A model generated the notes under the pieces. The model worked only from the letters and a program-made list of their open reading frames with translations, searched no databases and had not been told where the DNA came from. A stretch of 64,000 bases of DNA from positions 36,974-100,973 of the forward strand of contig JADFSR010000010.1 of assembly GCA_022560615.1 (NCBI GenBank), given 5' to 3'. This DNA is from Gemmatimonadota bacterium (GTDB lineage: Bacteria > Gemmatimonadota > Gemmatimonadetes > Longimicrobiales > Gaopeijiaceae). Made by a program: the position numbers and the translations under genes. Positions 26,798 through 35,147 of this stretch are shown one piece after another; within the stretch, counting starts at the first letter, position 1, and each line of letters starts with the position of its first letter.

Positions 26798-28116
26798 CGG
26801 ACAGCTATCCGTCCAAGCCCTGGCGCGTCCTGGCCATCGCCGGGGTGGTGGAGCTGGCACTGCTCGCCGGACTCGGGTGGTGGCCGGGTGCGACCTTCCC
26901 GTGGATGGGGCTGTTCATCTTCGGTGGGGCGTTCGCGGCGTACGCGGTCGGCGCGAGCCAGGTCCTGCACACGCGCGGCGGACACCTCTATATCTGGGGC
27001 ATCGCCATCGCAATGCGCCTGGTCTTGTTGCCGCTCACGCCCGAGCTGTCGGACGACATCTATCGATACCTGTGGGACGGCCAGGTGCAACTCGCGGGCA
27101 TCAACCCCTACCGCTACGCCCCTGCCGCGATCGAGCTGTCGGAGATCCGTACCGTCTATCGAGGGCTGATCAACAACCCAGACGTGCAGACCATCTACCC
27201 TCCGCTCGCTCAACTCGCATTCCTCGCGATCGCGCTGGCGGGCGGCGCGATCTTCCAGGCAAAGCTGCTCTGGCTCGGGCTCGACCTCGGTACCGCCTGG
27301 CTGCTCGGGCGTGTCGCGTCCGTCACGGGCCGCAGCCGGCGCCTCACGCAGCTGCTCTACCTCTGGTCCCCGCTGCTGGTGGTCGAGGTCGCGTGGAGCG
27401 GTCACCTGGAACCCCTCGGGCTCTTCGCGTTGGTACTCGTGATCCTGTTGGCCCGCGCACCCCTGGGCGCGGGGGCCGCGACCGCGTTGGCGGCGCTCAC
27501 GAAGTTCGCGCCGGTTGTAGCTGTACCGGCGCTCACCCGGAGGCTCGGCGTCCGATTCCTGCTGGGATTCGTAGTCACGGCCGCGCTACTGTACGCGCCG
27601 TATGCGTTCGCGGGTCGTGGCCTGTTTGCGGGCCTCACCACGTATGCCGAAAACTGGTGGTTCATGAAGGGCCCGTTCACGCTTCTCGAGGCCGTGCTGC
27701 CAGGGCCAATGGCGGCCCGGTACGCCGCGGGCGCGCTCGTACTCGGCGTGGTCGCATGGACCACATGGCAGCGGTACCGGCCCGAACGCGCTCTCTTCTG
27801 GATCCTCGGTGCGGGCATGATCCTCACGCCGACGTTGCATCCGTGGTACGTGCTCTGGATGCTCCCGCTCGCTGCGCTACGCGCGAGTCGGACATGGATC
27901 CTGATGACCGGCCTCTCGTTCCTCGGCTACTTCGGGCTGGCCACCTTCCAGGACACCGGCGAGTGGCCGCAGCCCATCGCGGTGCGCCTGCTGCTCTGGG
28001 TCCCCTTCCTCGTTCTGCTCGGAATCGATGCTGCCAAGGTCTGGCACGAGCGCGTACCCCTCCGCGCGCAGCTCACCGAGCGCCGCGCCGCGCCGCGTCC
28101 CCCATCCGGAGCGTAG
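26785..28116 (+). CDS. Polyprenol-dependent membrane glycosyltransferase (GT87/MptB-like)
   Basis: This 443-residue protein has about eleven hydrophobic spans. An early acidic loop, PELSDDIYRYLWDGQVQLAG followed by NPYRYAP, is typical of GT-C mannosyltransferases that use polyprenyl-phosphate-mannose outside the membrane. Later loops contain YPPLAQLAF and HPWYVLWMLPL. It is divergent from the polyprenyl-sugar synthase-like gene, which supports a shared pathway for glycolipid or surface glycan. Its last 240 nt overlap the 3' end of the convergent cellulose-synthase-like gene. The final 20 residues are basic and low complexity. Confidence 0.8.
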   Translation: MTPSSDSYPSKPWRVLAIAGVVELALLAGLGWWPGATFPWMGLFIFGGAFAAYAVGASQVLHTRGGHLYIWGIAIAMRLVLLPLTPELSDDIYRYLWDGQVQLAGINPYRYAPAAIELSEIRTVYRGLINNPDVQTIYPPLAQLAFLAIALAGGAIFQAKLLWLGLDLGTAWLLGRVASVTGRSRRLTQLLYLWSPLLVVEVAWSGHLEPLGLFALVLVILLARAPLGAGAATALAALTKFAPVVAVPALTRRLGVRFLLGFVVTAALLYAPYAFAGRGLFAGLTTYAENWWFMKGPFTLLEAVLPGPMAARYAAGALVLGVVAWTTWQRYRPERALFWILGAGMILTPTLHPWYVLWMLPLAALRASRTWILMTGLSFLGYFGLATFQDTGEWPQPIAVRLLLWVPFLVLLGIDAAKVWHERVPLRAQLTERRAAPRPPSGA

Positions 28117-29535
28117 CACCGGTAGCGCCAGACCCGCGTACCCCGTCAGAAAGAGAAGGATGAAGGGCAGCTGGCCCCAATAACGTCCAGCGATCGCGAG
28201 CGCGAGATACGTCGCCATCAAGGCGGCCATCACGCTCTTGCCCACATCATCCAGCCTCACGGGCACGCGTGGATACAGCCCATCCTGCGCGTTCCCCGTC
28301 TTGGCCGTACGGACGAACGGGTCCTGATAGCCCGCGAGCCCGCGAAACACCGCCCGCGTAACAGGAATCGTGAGCCCGATGCCTAGCGCGAGCGTGCGCG
28401 CAACGCCCCGAACGAGTCCGGGGCCGGCGTGTCCACGCCTGCGGCCTGCGGACCAGTAGAAGATCATGAACGGAACGGTCGCCGCAGTGAAGATCAGCAG
28501 GTCCACGAGCAAGTACTGCTCGAGCCCAAGCGACCGGCGAGCGATCGCGGACGGAAAGAGCAGCAGCGCCAACGCCCACGTGAGCGGATGCGCGACGTGT
28601 CCGCACAGGTGGATCACAGCCTCGGCCTTCACCGCTAAGGGATAGGAGCCGCGTAGCAGCGCCGGGAGGATCTTGCGAGCGGTCTGGATTCCTCCTTGAG
28701 CCCAGCGTCTCTGTTGCACCTCCAGGGCCTCGACCGTCGAAGGGATCTCGGCGGGCACCGCAACGTGGTCGAGGTATACGAAGCGCCAGCCAGCCATCTG
28801 CGCGCGATAGCTCAAGTCGAGATCCTCGGTGAGCGTATCGGTATGCCACCCCCCTGCGTCCTCCAGACACGTTCGCCGCCACACGCCTGCGGTACCGTTG
28901 AAGTTGAAGAAGCGGTCGCCGTTGTACCGTCCACCCTGCTCGAAGAGGAAGTGTCCGTCCAGAAGAAGCGACTGTGCCTCCGTGAACCAGGTCTCGTTGC
29001 GATTCAGGTGGTCCCACCGGGCTTGCACCATGCCCACAGCCGGGTCGCGGAACGGCGGCAAGAGGTCGCGCAGGAGGTCTGGAGGTGCGACGAAGTCGGC
29101 ATCGAGGACGAGGAGATATTCGCCCTTCGCCACCGACGTCCCCTCGGCAAGGGCCCCCGCTTTGAAGCCGTCTCGGTGTTCGCGCGTGATGTGCACCACA
29201 TCGACGCCGCGGGCTCGCCAATGCGCGACCCGCTCACTCACGATCTGCCGCGTCGTGTCGTCGGAGTCGTCGAGCACCTGCACCTCGAGCAGCCGCGCGG
29301 GATAGTCGATCAGGCACACGGCATCGATGAGCCGGCTGACGACATGTCGTTCGTTATAGATCGGGAGCTGCACGGTTACGTGCGGGAGCTGCTCCTCCGG
29401 CCATGGCGTGACGTGTTCGGACCGACTCCGACCCGACAGGAGGAGCAGGAGCGTCCGGTGGAACGCGAACGGGACCAAAAACGCCAGAACCCCCAACGTG
29501 AGGACCATGACGAGCAGCGCGACTGTATCTGACAT
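27877..29535 (-). CDS. Processive family 2 glycosyltransferase (cellulose-synthase-like)
   Basis: This membrane enzyme of about 552 residues has an N-terminal span followed by a GT-A domain with VQLPIYNERHVVSRLID, VLDDSDDTTR, VLDADFVAPPDLL and TEDLDLSYRAQMAGW. The processivity motif QQRRWAQGG follows, and then four or more C-terminal spans. This D, DxD, TED, QxxRW pattern is that of cellulose, hyaluronan and glucomannan synthase families. The final 80 or so residues are hydrophilic and run antisense to the neighbouring gene, so the natural C-terminus may be near LRSGWGTRRG. ATG 29535 has GGGGGG about 4 nt upstream and is preferred to 29547. Confidence 0.85.
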   Translation of the reverse strand: MSDTVALLVMVLTLGVLAFLVPFAFHRTLLLLLSGRSRSEHVTPWPEEQLPHVTVQLPIYNERHVVSRLIDAVCLIDYPARLLEVQVLDDSDDTTRQIVSERVAHWRARGVDVVHITREHRDGFKAGALAEGTSVAKGEYLLVLDADFVAPPDLLRDLLPPFRDPAVGMVQARWDHLNRNETWFTEAQSLLLDGHFLFEQGGRYNGDRFFNFNGTAGVWRRTCLEDAGGWHTDTLTEDLDLSYRAQMAGWRFVYLDHVAVPAEIPSTVEALEVQQRRWAQGGIQTARKILPALLRGSYPLAVKAEAVIHLCGHVAHPLTWALALLLFPSAIARRSLGLEQYLLVDLLIFTAATVPFMIFYWSAGRRRGHAGPGLVRGVARTLALGIGLTIPVTRAVFRGLAGYQDPFVRTAKTGNAQDGLYPRVPVRLDDVGKSVMAALMATYLALAIAGRYWGQLPFILLFLTGYAGLALPVLRSGWGTRRGAALGELRAEGYALVPDLGSIDSEQNEEGDPEQQAHRDGLRPLAGVLEGGQPEVAEEREAGHQDPCPTRA

Positions 29536-29603
29536 GCGACCCCCCAATCCCCTTTCATGCTCGCCGGTTCCGGGCTCGGATCGAGCACTTTCCCCGAGTT
29601 ACG

Positions 29604-30061
29604 TCATCGCGGATGCCGAAGCTGGCGATGAGGACGGCGAGATGAAGCTCTAACATAGGGCTCATCGAACACACATCCGCATTTCCCGGTGGGCCGAGCT
29701 GAGGGAGACCGCACAGTCGTACGCGATTGGGCGCCGACGATCACAAAACCCCCACCGCCCACCGTGAAGCCTCCGAGATCGAGTTCGCGGATGAACACGG
29801 GCACGTCCGACAGGGTGGTGTCGCCCAAGCGCAACGTAGCCAGATCGTCATCATCGAGGCCGGTCTCCGTTTGCACACGCTTGTTGGCCACCACTCTGGG
29901 CGTCCCGAGGTCGAGAATCGCCTGATACTCATTGCCTGCCACCTCGACGCTGAGCCACACTTCGACTCCTCGATCGGCTCCGCGCCGCGCGTCTGAGCCG
30001 CGGCCGATGATGCCACCACCGCCATCAACATGGCCACGGCCATCGTCACCTGCCTTCCCAT
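29604..30061 (-). pseudogene. Frameshifted secreted retropepsin-like protein
   Basis: From ATG 30061 a clear signal peptide is read (MGRQVTMAVAMLMAVVASSA, then AAQ). The frame then becomes meaningless around 29960. A different frame gives GVEVWLSVEVAGNEYQAILD, then LGTPRVVANK and LGDTTLSDVPVF, which resembles the retropepsin-like aspartyl protease fold (DxGxx loop, here DLGTP). The usual D[TS]GA catalytic triplet is not intact. Signal and domain therefore lie in two frames and the gene looks broken. After about 29700 the sequence no longer resembles the family. A sequencing indel near 29960 is an alternative. Confidence 0.45.
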
Positions 30062-30184
30062 GATGCTCTCACGAAACTGCTCTGGAACCGTGCCCGTAGC
30101 GACACCGGCTTGTTGCATGTCGTGGAGTACCGCCTCGAGTGCCGGCAGATTGCCGTGGATATCATGGAGACCGGCAACCCGCAT
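30062..30184 (-). pseudogene. Metallophosphoesterase N-terminal remnant
   Basis: The ATG at 30184 begins MRVAGLHDIHGNLPALEAVL, the first metal-binding motif (DxHG) and following helix of YfcE-like calcineurin phosphoesterases. The homology stops after about 30 residues (HDMQQAGVA) and the reading runs into the retropepsin-like remnant. No second motif (GD) or GNHE is found downstream. This is a truncated leftover, not a working enzyme. It begins 4 nt downstream of the MBL-fold gene on the same strand. Confidence 0.5.
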
Positions 30185-30187
30185 GAC

Positions 30188-31309
30188 CTAGCGATACTCC
30201 TTCGTGAACCCGTTGCGGCTGTTCGTTACCGTGAACGAGCCATCGGCGGATGCTGACACCTTGATCCAGAACGCCTCCCCGTCATGGACCGGCCGCGGAG
30301 GGACGCCCTGTCCGCGAACGTTGGTCAGCGGTGCGATCGGCATGGCAGATTGCACCTCGTCGACCGAGTTCGCGATGAACAGGCCGGGTACCGTGTACTC
30401 CTGTCCGCTCAGTTGCGAGAAGTGAAGCTGCCAGAGGTCCTCCAGGCCGGGAGCGGAGTAGAGCACCTTCATCGCCTCCGGCTGTCCGCCTTTCCGCGTG
30501 CCGTTGTTCATGACGGCCACACGAGCTTCGATGGCGTGAACCAGGACCTCTGCGTTGGATATCGGCTGCCCATGATGGGAGACGACGGATAGATCGACCG
30601 TACCGATCGGATTGTTGGGGCACATGAGCTCGAACTCGGTGTTGACGGTCAGATCGCCCAAGTGGAGCACCCGGAAGTCGCCGAACTGACCGAGAATGCC
30701 TACCGACTGCGCGTTTTCGCCGTTGTCTTCTCGCTGCGGGACGAAATCAGCGCAGTAGCGGTTGCGTCCGCCGCCGCCGGGCAGCGCCCGTTCGATGACC
30801 TGCTTGGCGGACGTAAGTACCGTGACGTCGAAGCCGCCGAGGGCGATCCGGTCCCCGGGTGTAACGACCGTGTGTCGAGCACCCCGGTACAGCGCCGGGT
30901 ACGTCGTGCTGAGAAACTCGGCCGCGGCGGCGTTCGACTCGACGCTCTGCCCGTGGTCGATGAAGTGTCGCACCGGAACCCGGCTCGTCAGTTCCTGCAT
31001 CGCCCCCCAATGGTCGCCGTGCCAGTGGGTCGTGATCAGATGATCGATCTCAGCTACGTCTGCGTCCCGCATGGCGGCGATGATGCGACCGGCATCTCGC
31101 GCGGCATTCCGTCCACCGTTCCCAGTATCGATGAGCAAGGACTCGCCGGCCGGCGAGACGAACAGGGTTGCGCCCCCACCTTCGACGTCGATCAGGTAGA
31201 TTTCGAGAGTCTCCTGCGCCTGCGCGGTGGTCACGGAGACGCCCAACAGGAGGGTCAGCAAGGCTGCGGAGACGAGCTTCGAATGGGCCGACGATTCGCG
31301 GTGCGGCAT
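30188..31309 (-). CDS. Secreted metallo-beta-lactamase-fold hydrolase (ComEC-like domain)
   Basis: This 373-residue protein begins MPHRESSAHSKLVSAALLTL with a signal peptide ending TAQAQ, so it is exported. The MBL fold is marked by LLIDTGNGGRNAARDAGR, the zinc motif TTHWHGDHWGAM, then HFIDHGQSVE, VLHLGDLT and SHHGQPISN. The spacing matches ComEC/Rec2-like stand-alone hydrolases. The reaction is unknown: nuclease, phosphodiesterase or lactonase activity all occur in the group. The C-terminal 80 residues form an extra beta domain. Decayed genes lie on both sides. Confidence 0.83.
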   Translation of the reverse strand: MPHRESSAHSKLVSAALLTLLLGVSVTTAQAQETLEIYLIDVEGGGATLFVSPAGESLLIDTGNGGRNAARDAGRIIAAMRDADVAEIDHLITTHWHGDHWGAMQELTSRVPVRHFIDHGQSVESNAAAAEFLSTTYPALYRGARHTVVTPGDRIALGGFDVTVLTSAKQVIERALPGGGGRNRYCADFVPQREDNGENAQSVGILGQFGDFRVLHLGDLTVNTEFELMCPNNPIGTVDLSVVSHHGQPISNAEVLVHAIEARVAVMNNGTRKGGQPEAMKVLYSAPGLEDLWQLHFSQLSGQEYTVPGLFIANSVDEVQSAMPIAPLTNVRGQGVPPRPVHDGEAFWIKVSASADGSFTVTNSRNGFTKEYR

Positions 31310-31430
31310 GGCACGGTCCTCCCTGAGTACGACCCGCGTCCTTTTGATGGCGGCCGAAAAGTAGGCCAGTGACGGGTTCAGGGCACGTGCGAGGGCGCGC
31401 TTTCGCGCCTGCCCGGCTGCTCGGAGCCAG

Positions 31431-31613
31431 ACGCACTATCCATCGAACACCTTCGATCCGGAGGCTCCAACCCAGTTCGCGAGCGTTGTCGGGGATGTCG
31501 TCGTCGAATTCTCACGCGATGGTCGAGTGCGGCGAGAACTGAAGCTCCGTGACATCGTCGACCCCTTCCGTGGGCTCGCCCGACGCGGATCGTCATCCTC
31601 CGGTCTAGCCCTC
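31431..31613 (+). pseudogene. Possible arylsulfotransferase-like gene fragment
   Basis: An open stretch without a start reads HYPSNTFDPEAPTQF, then VVGDVVVEFSRDGRV, RRELKLRDIVDPFRG. The DVVVEFSRDGxVxxEL pattern resembles a blade of arylsulfotransferase (ASST)-type propellers. No start codon, ribosome site or further domain is visible, and the end runs into the OsmC gene on the other strand. It is probably a remnant; chance resemblance is possible. Confidence 0.28.
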
Positions 31614-32069
31614 AACGATATCCGCCGTCCACGTAATCTCCACCGAATCCTTGATGCTCTGAGCCGTCGGACACTTGCTCACATGAGTCTCCAGAGCCCG
31701 GTCCACCTTGTCCCGAGCGGCCTCCGGGGATATCCGCAGCGTGTAGTGCACATGGATCTTCGTCAGCACGATGATCCGGTCCACGATCTCGTTCGTGCCT
31801 TCCGCCGTGCAGCTGATGGCGTCGTTAGCCATCGGGATCCCGCGCACCTCCAGTGCGCCGTTGAGAGTCCCGAGTAGTCAGCCGGCTGCGGCAGCGACCA
31901 GGTAGTCAACCGGCAACGGCAGGTTGGGTTGCGAGTCGAGTCCGTAGTGGGCCTTGATGGGCCCATGCACGCCCATCTCGAGGGTGGTTCCATCCTCGAG
32001 AGTCGCCCGGCGATGGATGCCGTCGACCTTCGTGACCGTCGATCGAGTCGTGTACAACGGGTCGCTCAT
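31605..32069 (-). CDS. OsmC-family peroxidase with selenocysteine at residue 64
   Basis: Read through one in-frame UGA (31880-31878) this is a 154-residue OsmC/Ohr-superfamily protein of normal length. The N-terminal half gives the beta strands and ends VDYLVAAAAG. The UGA replaces the peroxidatic cysteine of the usual AAGCLxGTLN helix, and the frame continues LLGTLNGALEVRGIPM. The resolving cysteine is Cys133 in HVSKCPTAQSI, 69 residues on, close to the 66 of E. coli OsmC. These enzymes reduce organic hydroperoxides. A hairpin suited to be a bacterial SECIS follows the UGA. OsmC-like selenoproteins are known from metagenomes. The ATG has GAGGAG upstream and overlaps the small cysteine protein gene by ATGA. 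Confidence 0.85.
31833..31872 (-). promoter_or_regulatory. Candidate bacterial SECIS element
   Basis: Directly after the UGA of the OsmC gene the mRNA can form GCGCAC-UGGAG-GUGCGC (31858-31842), a perfect 6-bp stem with a 5-nt loop containing GG. An outer stem CGGGA/UCCCG (31872-31868 and 31837-31833) could stack below. The loop begins 26 nt after the UGA, within the usual 16-37 nt distance for SelB-recruiting hairpins. It is within coding sequence, as in all bacterial SECIS elements. The structure was judged by eye. Confidence 0.65.
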
Positions 32070-32287
32070 GGTAGCTCCTCATCCGTGCGTTCGACATATC
32101 GCGCCCAGGGATCGGCCCCACCGGGCTCGTAGCCCTTGCAGTCGATCACCGGGAGCGGTGGATACTTCGGGAATCGTGGATCGTCCGTCGATCGGCCACA
32201 AAGATAGAACCGTGAGCCCTTTCGGTTACGTGTCACCCTGTGGTGCACGCAGTCCCGGCACTGGCCGACGGCGTCGCGAATCTGCAT
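32066..32287 (-). CDS. Small four-cysteine protein, predicted zinc ribbon or redox partner
   Basis: This 73-residue protein starts at ATG 32287 (GGAG about 9 nt upstream). It has cysteines at 10, 13, 30 and 50 in the pattern CRDC...FYLCGRS...VIDCKGYEP, suggesting one zinc or iron site. There is no signal peptide. The stop overlaps the OsmC start (ATGA), so both are translated from one message. The family is not recognised. Its context suggests a role beside the selenocysteine peroxidase, perhaps as a metal-binding or reducing partner, but this is inference. A longer reading from 32365 would run into the sucA start region and is rejected. Confidence 0.65.
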   Translation of the reverse strand: MQIRDAVGQCRDCVHHRVTRNRKGSRFYLCGRSTDDPRFPKYPPLPVIDCKGYEPGGADPWARYVERTDEELP

Positions 32288-32333
32288 CACTCGCACTCCT
32301 ACGAGCCCGCCCTTTGCGGTAGTTTTCGCGTCG

Positions 32334-35147
32334 ATGGACAACCCACTCTTCGACAGTCTGAACACCGCCTATGCTCAGGCGATGTTCGAGGAATACGCGC
32401 GTAACCCCGAAGGGGTCCCGGCGGAGTGGCGCACGCTCTTTGAGACCCGAGGCCAGCAGGCGGTCGCGGAAGGACTATTCGTCCCCGACCAACTCAACGG
32501 CAACCGAGCCGGCTCCGTCGAGGCCCCGCCGGCTCCTCAGGCATCGCCGACCTCCCGAGCGGCCGACGACCTCCGTCGGGTGTTGCCGGTCGTCTCTCGT
32601 GCGACCGCGTTGATTCAGGCGTTCAGGGACCACGGGCACCGGCTCGCCCGTATCGACCCGCTGGGCAGCGAGCCAGCCGGACACCCACAGCTCACCCCGG
32701 CCTTTTTCGGAACCTCGATGGAGGAACTGGCCGAGCTGCCCGCCTCGCTCGTCATAGACGAGAGCGCCGAGGGCCGCTCCGTCGCGGACGCGCTCACCGA
32801 TCTCGAGAACATTTACGCAGGCAGCATTGGCTACGAGTTCGAGCACCTGGACGACCACGTGAAGGTCGACTGGCTTTGGCAGCAGGTCGAATCAGGGAGC
32901 CACCTGCCGGAGATGAGCCCGGACGAGCGGCGTGCGCTCCTGTACCGCCTGTCCGAAGTGGAAGGTATGGAGCAGTTCATACACCGTGCTTACCTGGGCC
33001 AGAAGCGCTTCTCGCTGGAGGGAAACGATTCTTTGGTACCCATGTTGGACCTCGGTATCGAACTTGCCGCCCGCAAAGGCGGCCGTGAGGTCGTACTCGG
33101 CATGGCACACCGCGGGCGCCTCAACGTGCTCACACACACCGTCGGCGTGTCGTACGGGGAGCTGCTCGCAGAGTTCGAGGGCCCGTCGTACAAGGGTGGA
33201 CAGCTCGATATAGCCGGCACCGGGGACGTCAAGTACCACCACGGCGCCCAAGGCGAGCGTGAGATCGACGGCGTCGGCACAATCCTGGTCCGTTTGGTGC
33301 CGAACCCGAGCCATCTCGAGTTCGTGAACCCCGTCGTCGCGGGAATGGTACGCTCGAGACAGTTCGACAGCGGCAGCAAGGCTGCGGAGCCCGACTTCGA
33401 CGCCGTGGTCCCGATCCTCATGCATGGGGACGCAGCCTTCGCGGCCGAGGGTGTCGTGGCTGAGACGCTGAACATGGCGCGCCTCAAGGGATACACCGTG
33501 GGCGGCACCATCCACATCATCGTCAACAACCAAGTCGGCTTCACCACCGATCCACGCGATGGCCGCTCGACGGTGTACTCGAGCGACCTGGCCAAGGGCT
33601 ACGGGATCCCCGTCGTGCACGTGAACGCCGACGACGTTGAGGCGTGCCTCGCCGCGGTCCGGCTCGCCATGATGTACCGGGCTCACTTCCACGATGACTT
33701 CCTGATCGACCTCGTCGGGTATCGCCGACACGGCCACAACGAAGGCGACGAGCCCGCGTACACGCAGCCGCTCAAGTACAAGAAGATCGCCGGGCACCCG
33801 ACCGCTGGAGCGATCTACGCCGATCAGCTCGCGGAGGAGGGTGTCTTCAGCGCGGCGCAGGCTCAAACGATGCGCGAGGAAATCGCGAGTCGCTTGCGCG
33901 ACGCTCAAGATCAGGTGCGCCACTACGAACCGGTGGGCGACGACGGGCCCGACGAGGATCGCGAAGTGCCGGTGGTCCCCCAGAGCACGGGTGTCGACCT
34001 CGATCTGCTCTCACGCATCAATGAGACCACGCTCGAGCTTCCCGAGGGCTTCACGCCCCATCCCAAGCTGTGGAGGCAGCTGGAGCGCCGCGCCAAGGAC
34101 TTCGACCTCGATCGTACGCTCGACTGGGGCCACGCTGAGACGCTGGCGCTCGGCTCGCTGCTCACGGCAGGAATCCCGATCCGCTTCACCGGCCAAGACG
34201 TCCAGCGCGGCACGTTCAGCCACCGGCATCTGACGCTGCACGATGTGGAGACGGGCGAGGAGTTCACGCCGTTGCAACAGGTCTCGGACGCGCGGCTGGA
34301 AATCTACAATTCTCCGCTGACCGAGACAGCGGTGATCGGCTTCGAGTACGGGTACTCCGTCGGTGCCGACGCCGACGTCGTGCTGTGGGAGGCCCAGTTC
34401 GGGGACTTCGTGAACGTCGCCCAGGTCATGATCGACCAGTTCCTGTCCTCGGGGCTGGTGAAGTGGGGACAGTACTCGCGCCTGACACTGCTGCTCCCGC
34501 ACGGATACGAAGGGCAAGGACCGGAGCACTCGAGCGCCCGCCTCGAGAGATTCCTCCAGATGTGCGCCGAGGAAAACATGCGGGTCACCTACCCGACGAC
34601 CCCGGCCCAGTACTTCCACCTGCTCCGCCGCCAAGCGCTTCGACGTCCTGAGCGCCCGATGATCGTGATGACCCCGAAGAGCCTACTGCGACACCCGATG
34701 GCTTCGTCCACCGTCGCCGAGCTTACGGAGGGTGGATTCCAGCACGTTCTAGACGATCCGACCGTCCCAGATCCGACCGCCATCGAGCGAGTCGTGCTCT
34801 GTAGCGGCAAGGTCTACTACGACATCCAGGCCCACGAGCGCCGCGCCGACGCGACCTCGACGGCGGTGGCCAGGCTGGAGCTGCTCTACCCGTTCCCGGG
34901 AGACGCCCTCACAGAGCTGCTGGCCCGCTACCCGAGCCTCAAAGAGGTGGTGTGGACGCAGGAGGAGCCCCGCAACATGGGTGGGCTCACGTTCATCGGG
35001 CCGCGGCTGCGGGGTGTGGTACCGCGTAAGGTGCCGCTGACGTACGTGGCACGGCCGGAGCGCGCGAGCCCTGCGGGGGGGAAGGCGAAGGAGCATGCGG
35101 CGGAGCAAGCGACTTTGGTGCTGGAGGCGCTGGGGTTAGAGGGGTAG
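32334..35147 (+). CDS. sucA: 2-oxoglutarate dehydrogenase E1 component
   Basis: This 937-residue protein has the family N-terminus (NPLFDSLNTAYAQAMFEEY) and the ThDP-binding core GMAHRGRLNVLTHTVG. GDAAFAAEGVVAETLNM comes next, then NNQVGFTTDPRDGRSTVYSS. The transketolase-like C-terminal domains have GQDVQRGTFSHRH, and EPRNMGGLTFI near the end. It decarboxylates 2-oxoglutarate and passes the succinyl group to a lipoyl E2, which is not encoded here. It is monocistronic. The start lies 46 bp from the divergent four-cysteine gene. Together with KorAB this gives the cell both an NAD-linked and a ferredoxin-linked 2-oxoacid enzyme. Confidence 0.95.
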   Translation: MDNPLFDSLNTAYAQAMFEEYARNPEGVPAEWRTLFETRGQQAVAEGLFVPDQLNGNRAGSVEAPPAPQASPTSRAADDLRRVLPVVSRATALIQAFRDHGHRLARIDPLGSEPAGHPQLTPAFFGTSMEELAELPASLVIDESAEGRSVADALTDLENIYAGSIGYEFEHLDDHVKVDWLWQQVESGSHLPEMSPDERRALLYRLSEVEGMEQFIHRAYLGQKRFSLEGNDSLVPMLDLGIELAARKGGREVVLGMAHRGRLNVLTHTVGVSYGELLAEFEGPSYKGGQLDIAGTGDVKYHHGAQGEREIDGVGTILVRLVPNPSHLEFVNPVVAGMVRSRQFDSGSKAAEPDFDAVVPILMHGDAAFAAEGVVAETLNMARLKGYTVGGTIHIIVNNQVGFTTDPRDGRSTVYSSDLAKGYGIPVVHVNADDVEACLAAVRLAMMYRAHFHDDFLIDLVGYRRHGHNEGDEPAYTQPLKYKKIAGHPTAGAIYADQLAEEGVFSAAQAQTMREEIASRLRDAQDQVRHYEPVGDDGPDEDREVPVVPQSTGVDLDLLSRINETTLELPEGFTPHPKLWRQLERRAKDFDLDRTLDWGHAETLALGSLLTAGIPIRFTGQDVQRGTFSHRHLTLHDVETGEEFTPLQQVSDARLEIYNSPLTETAVIGFEYGYSVGADADVVLWEAQFGDFVNVAQVMIDQFLSSGLVKWGQYSRLTLLLPHGYEGQGPEHSSARLERFLQMCAEENMRVTYPTTPAQYFHLLRRQALRRPERPMIVMTPKSLLRHPMASSTVAELTEGGFQHVLDDPTVPDPTAIERVVLCSGKVYYDIQAHERRADATSTAVARLELLYPFPGDALTELLARYPSLKEVVWTQEEPRNMGGLTFIGPRLRGVVPRKVPLTYVARPERASPAGGKAKEHAAEQATLVLEALGLEG

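Noticed and set aside
31848..31880. OsmC split taken as a nonsense-mutated pseudogene or two genes
   Set aside because: There is a single stop, it is UGA, it falls at the catalytic Cys position, the frame is intact on both sides and a SECIS-like hairpin follows. The downstream half has no credible independent start.
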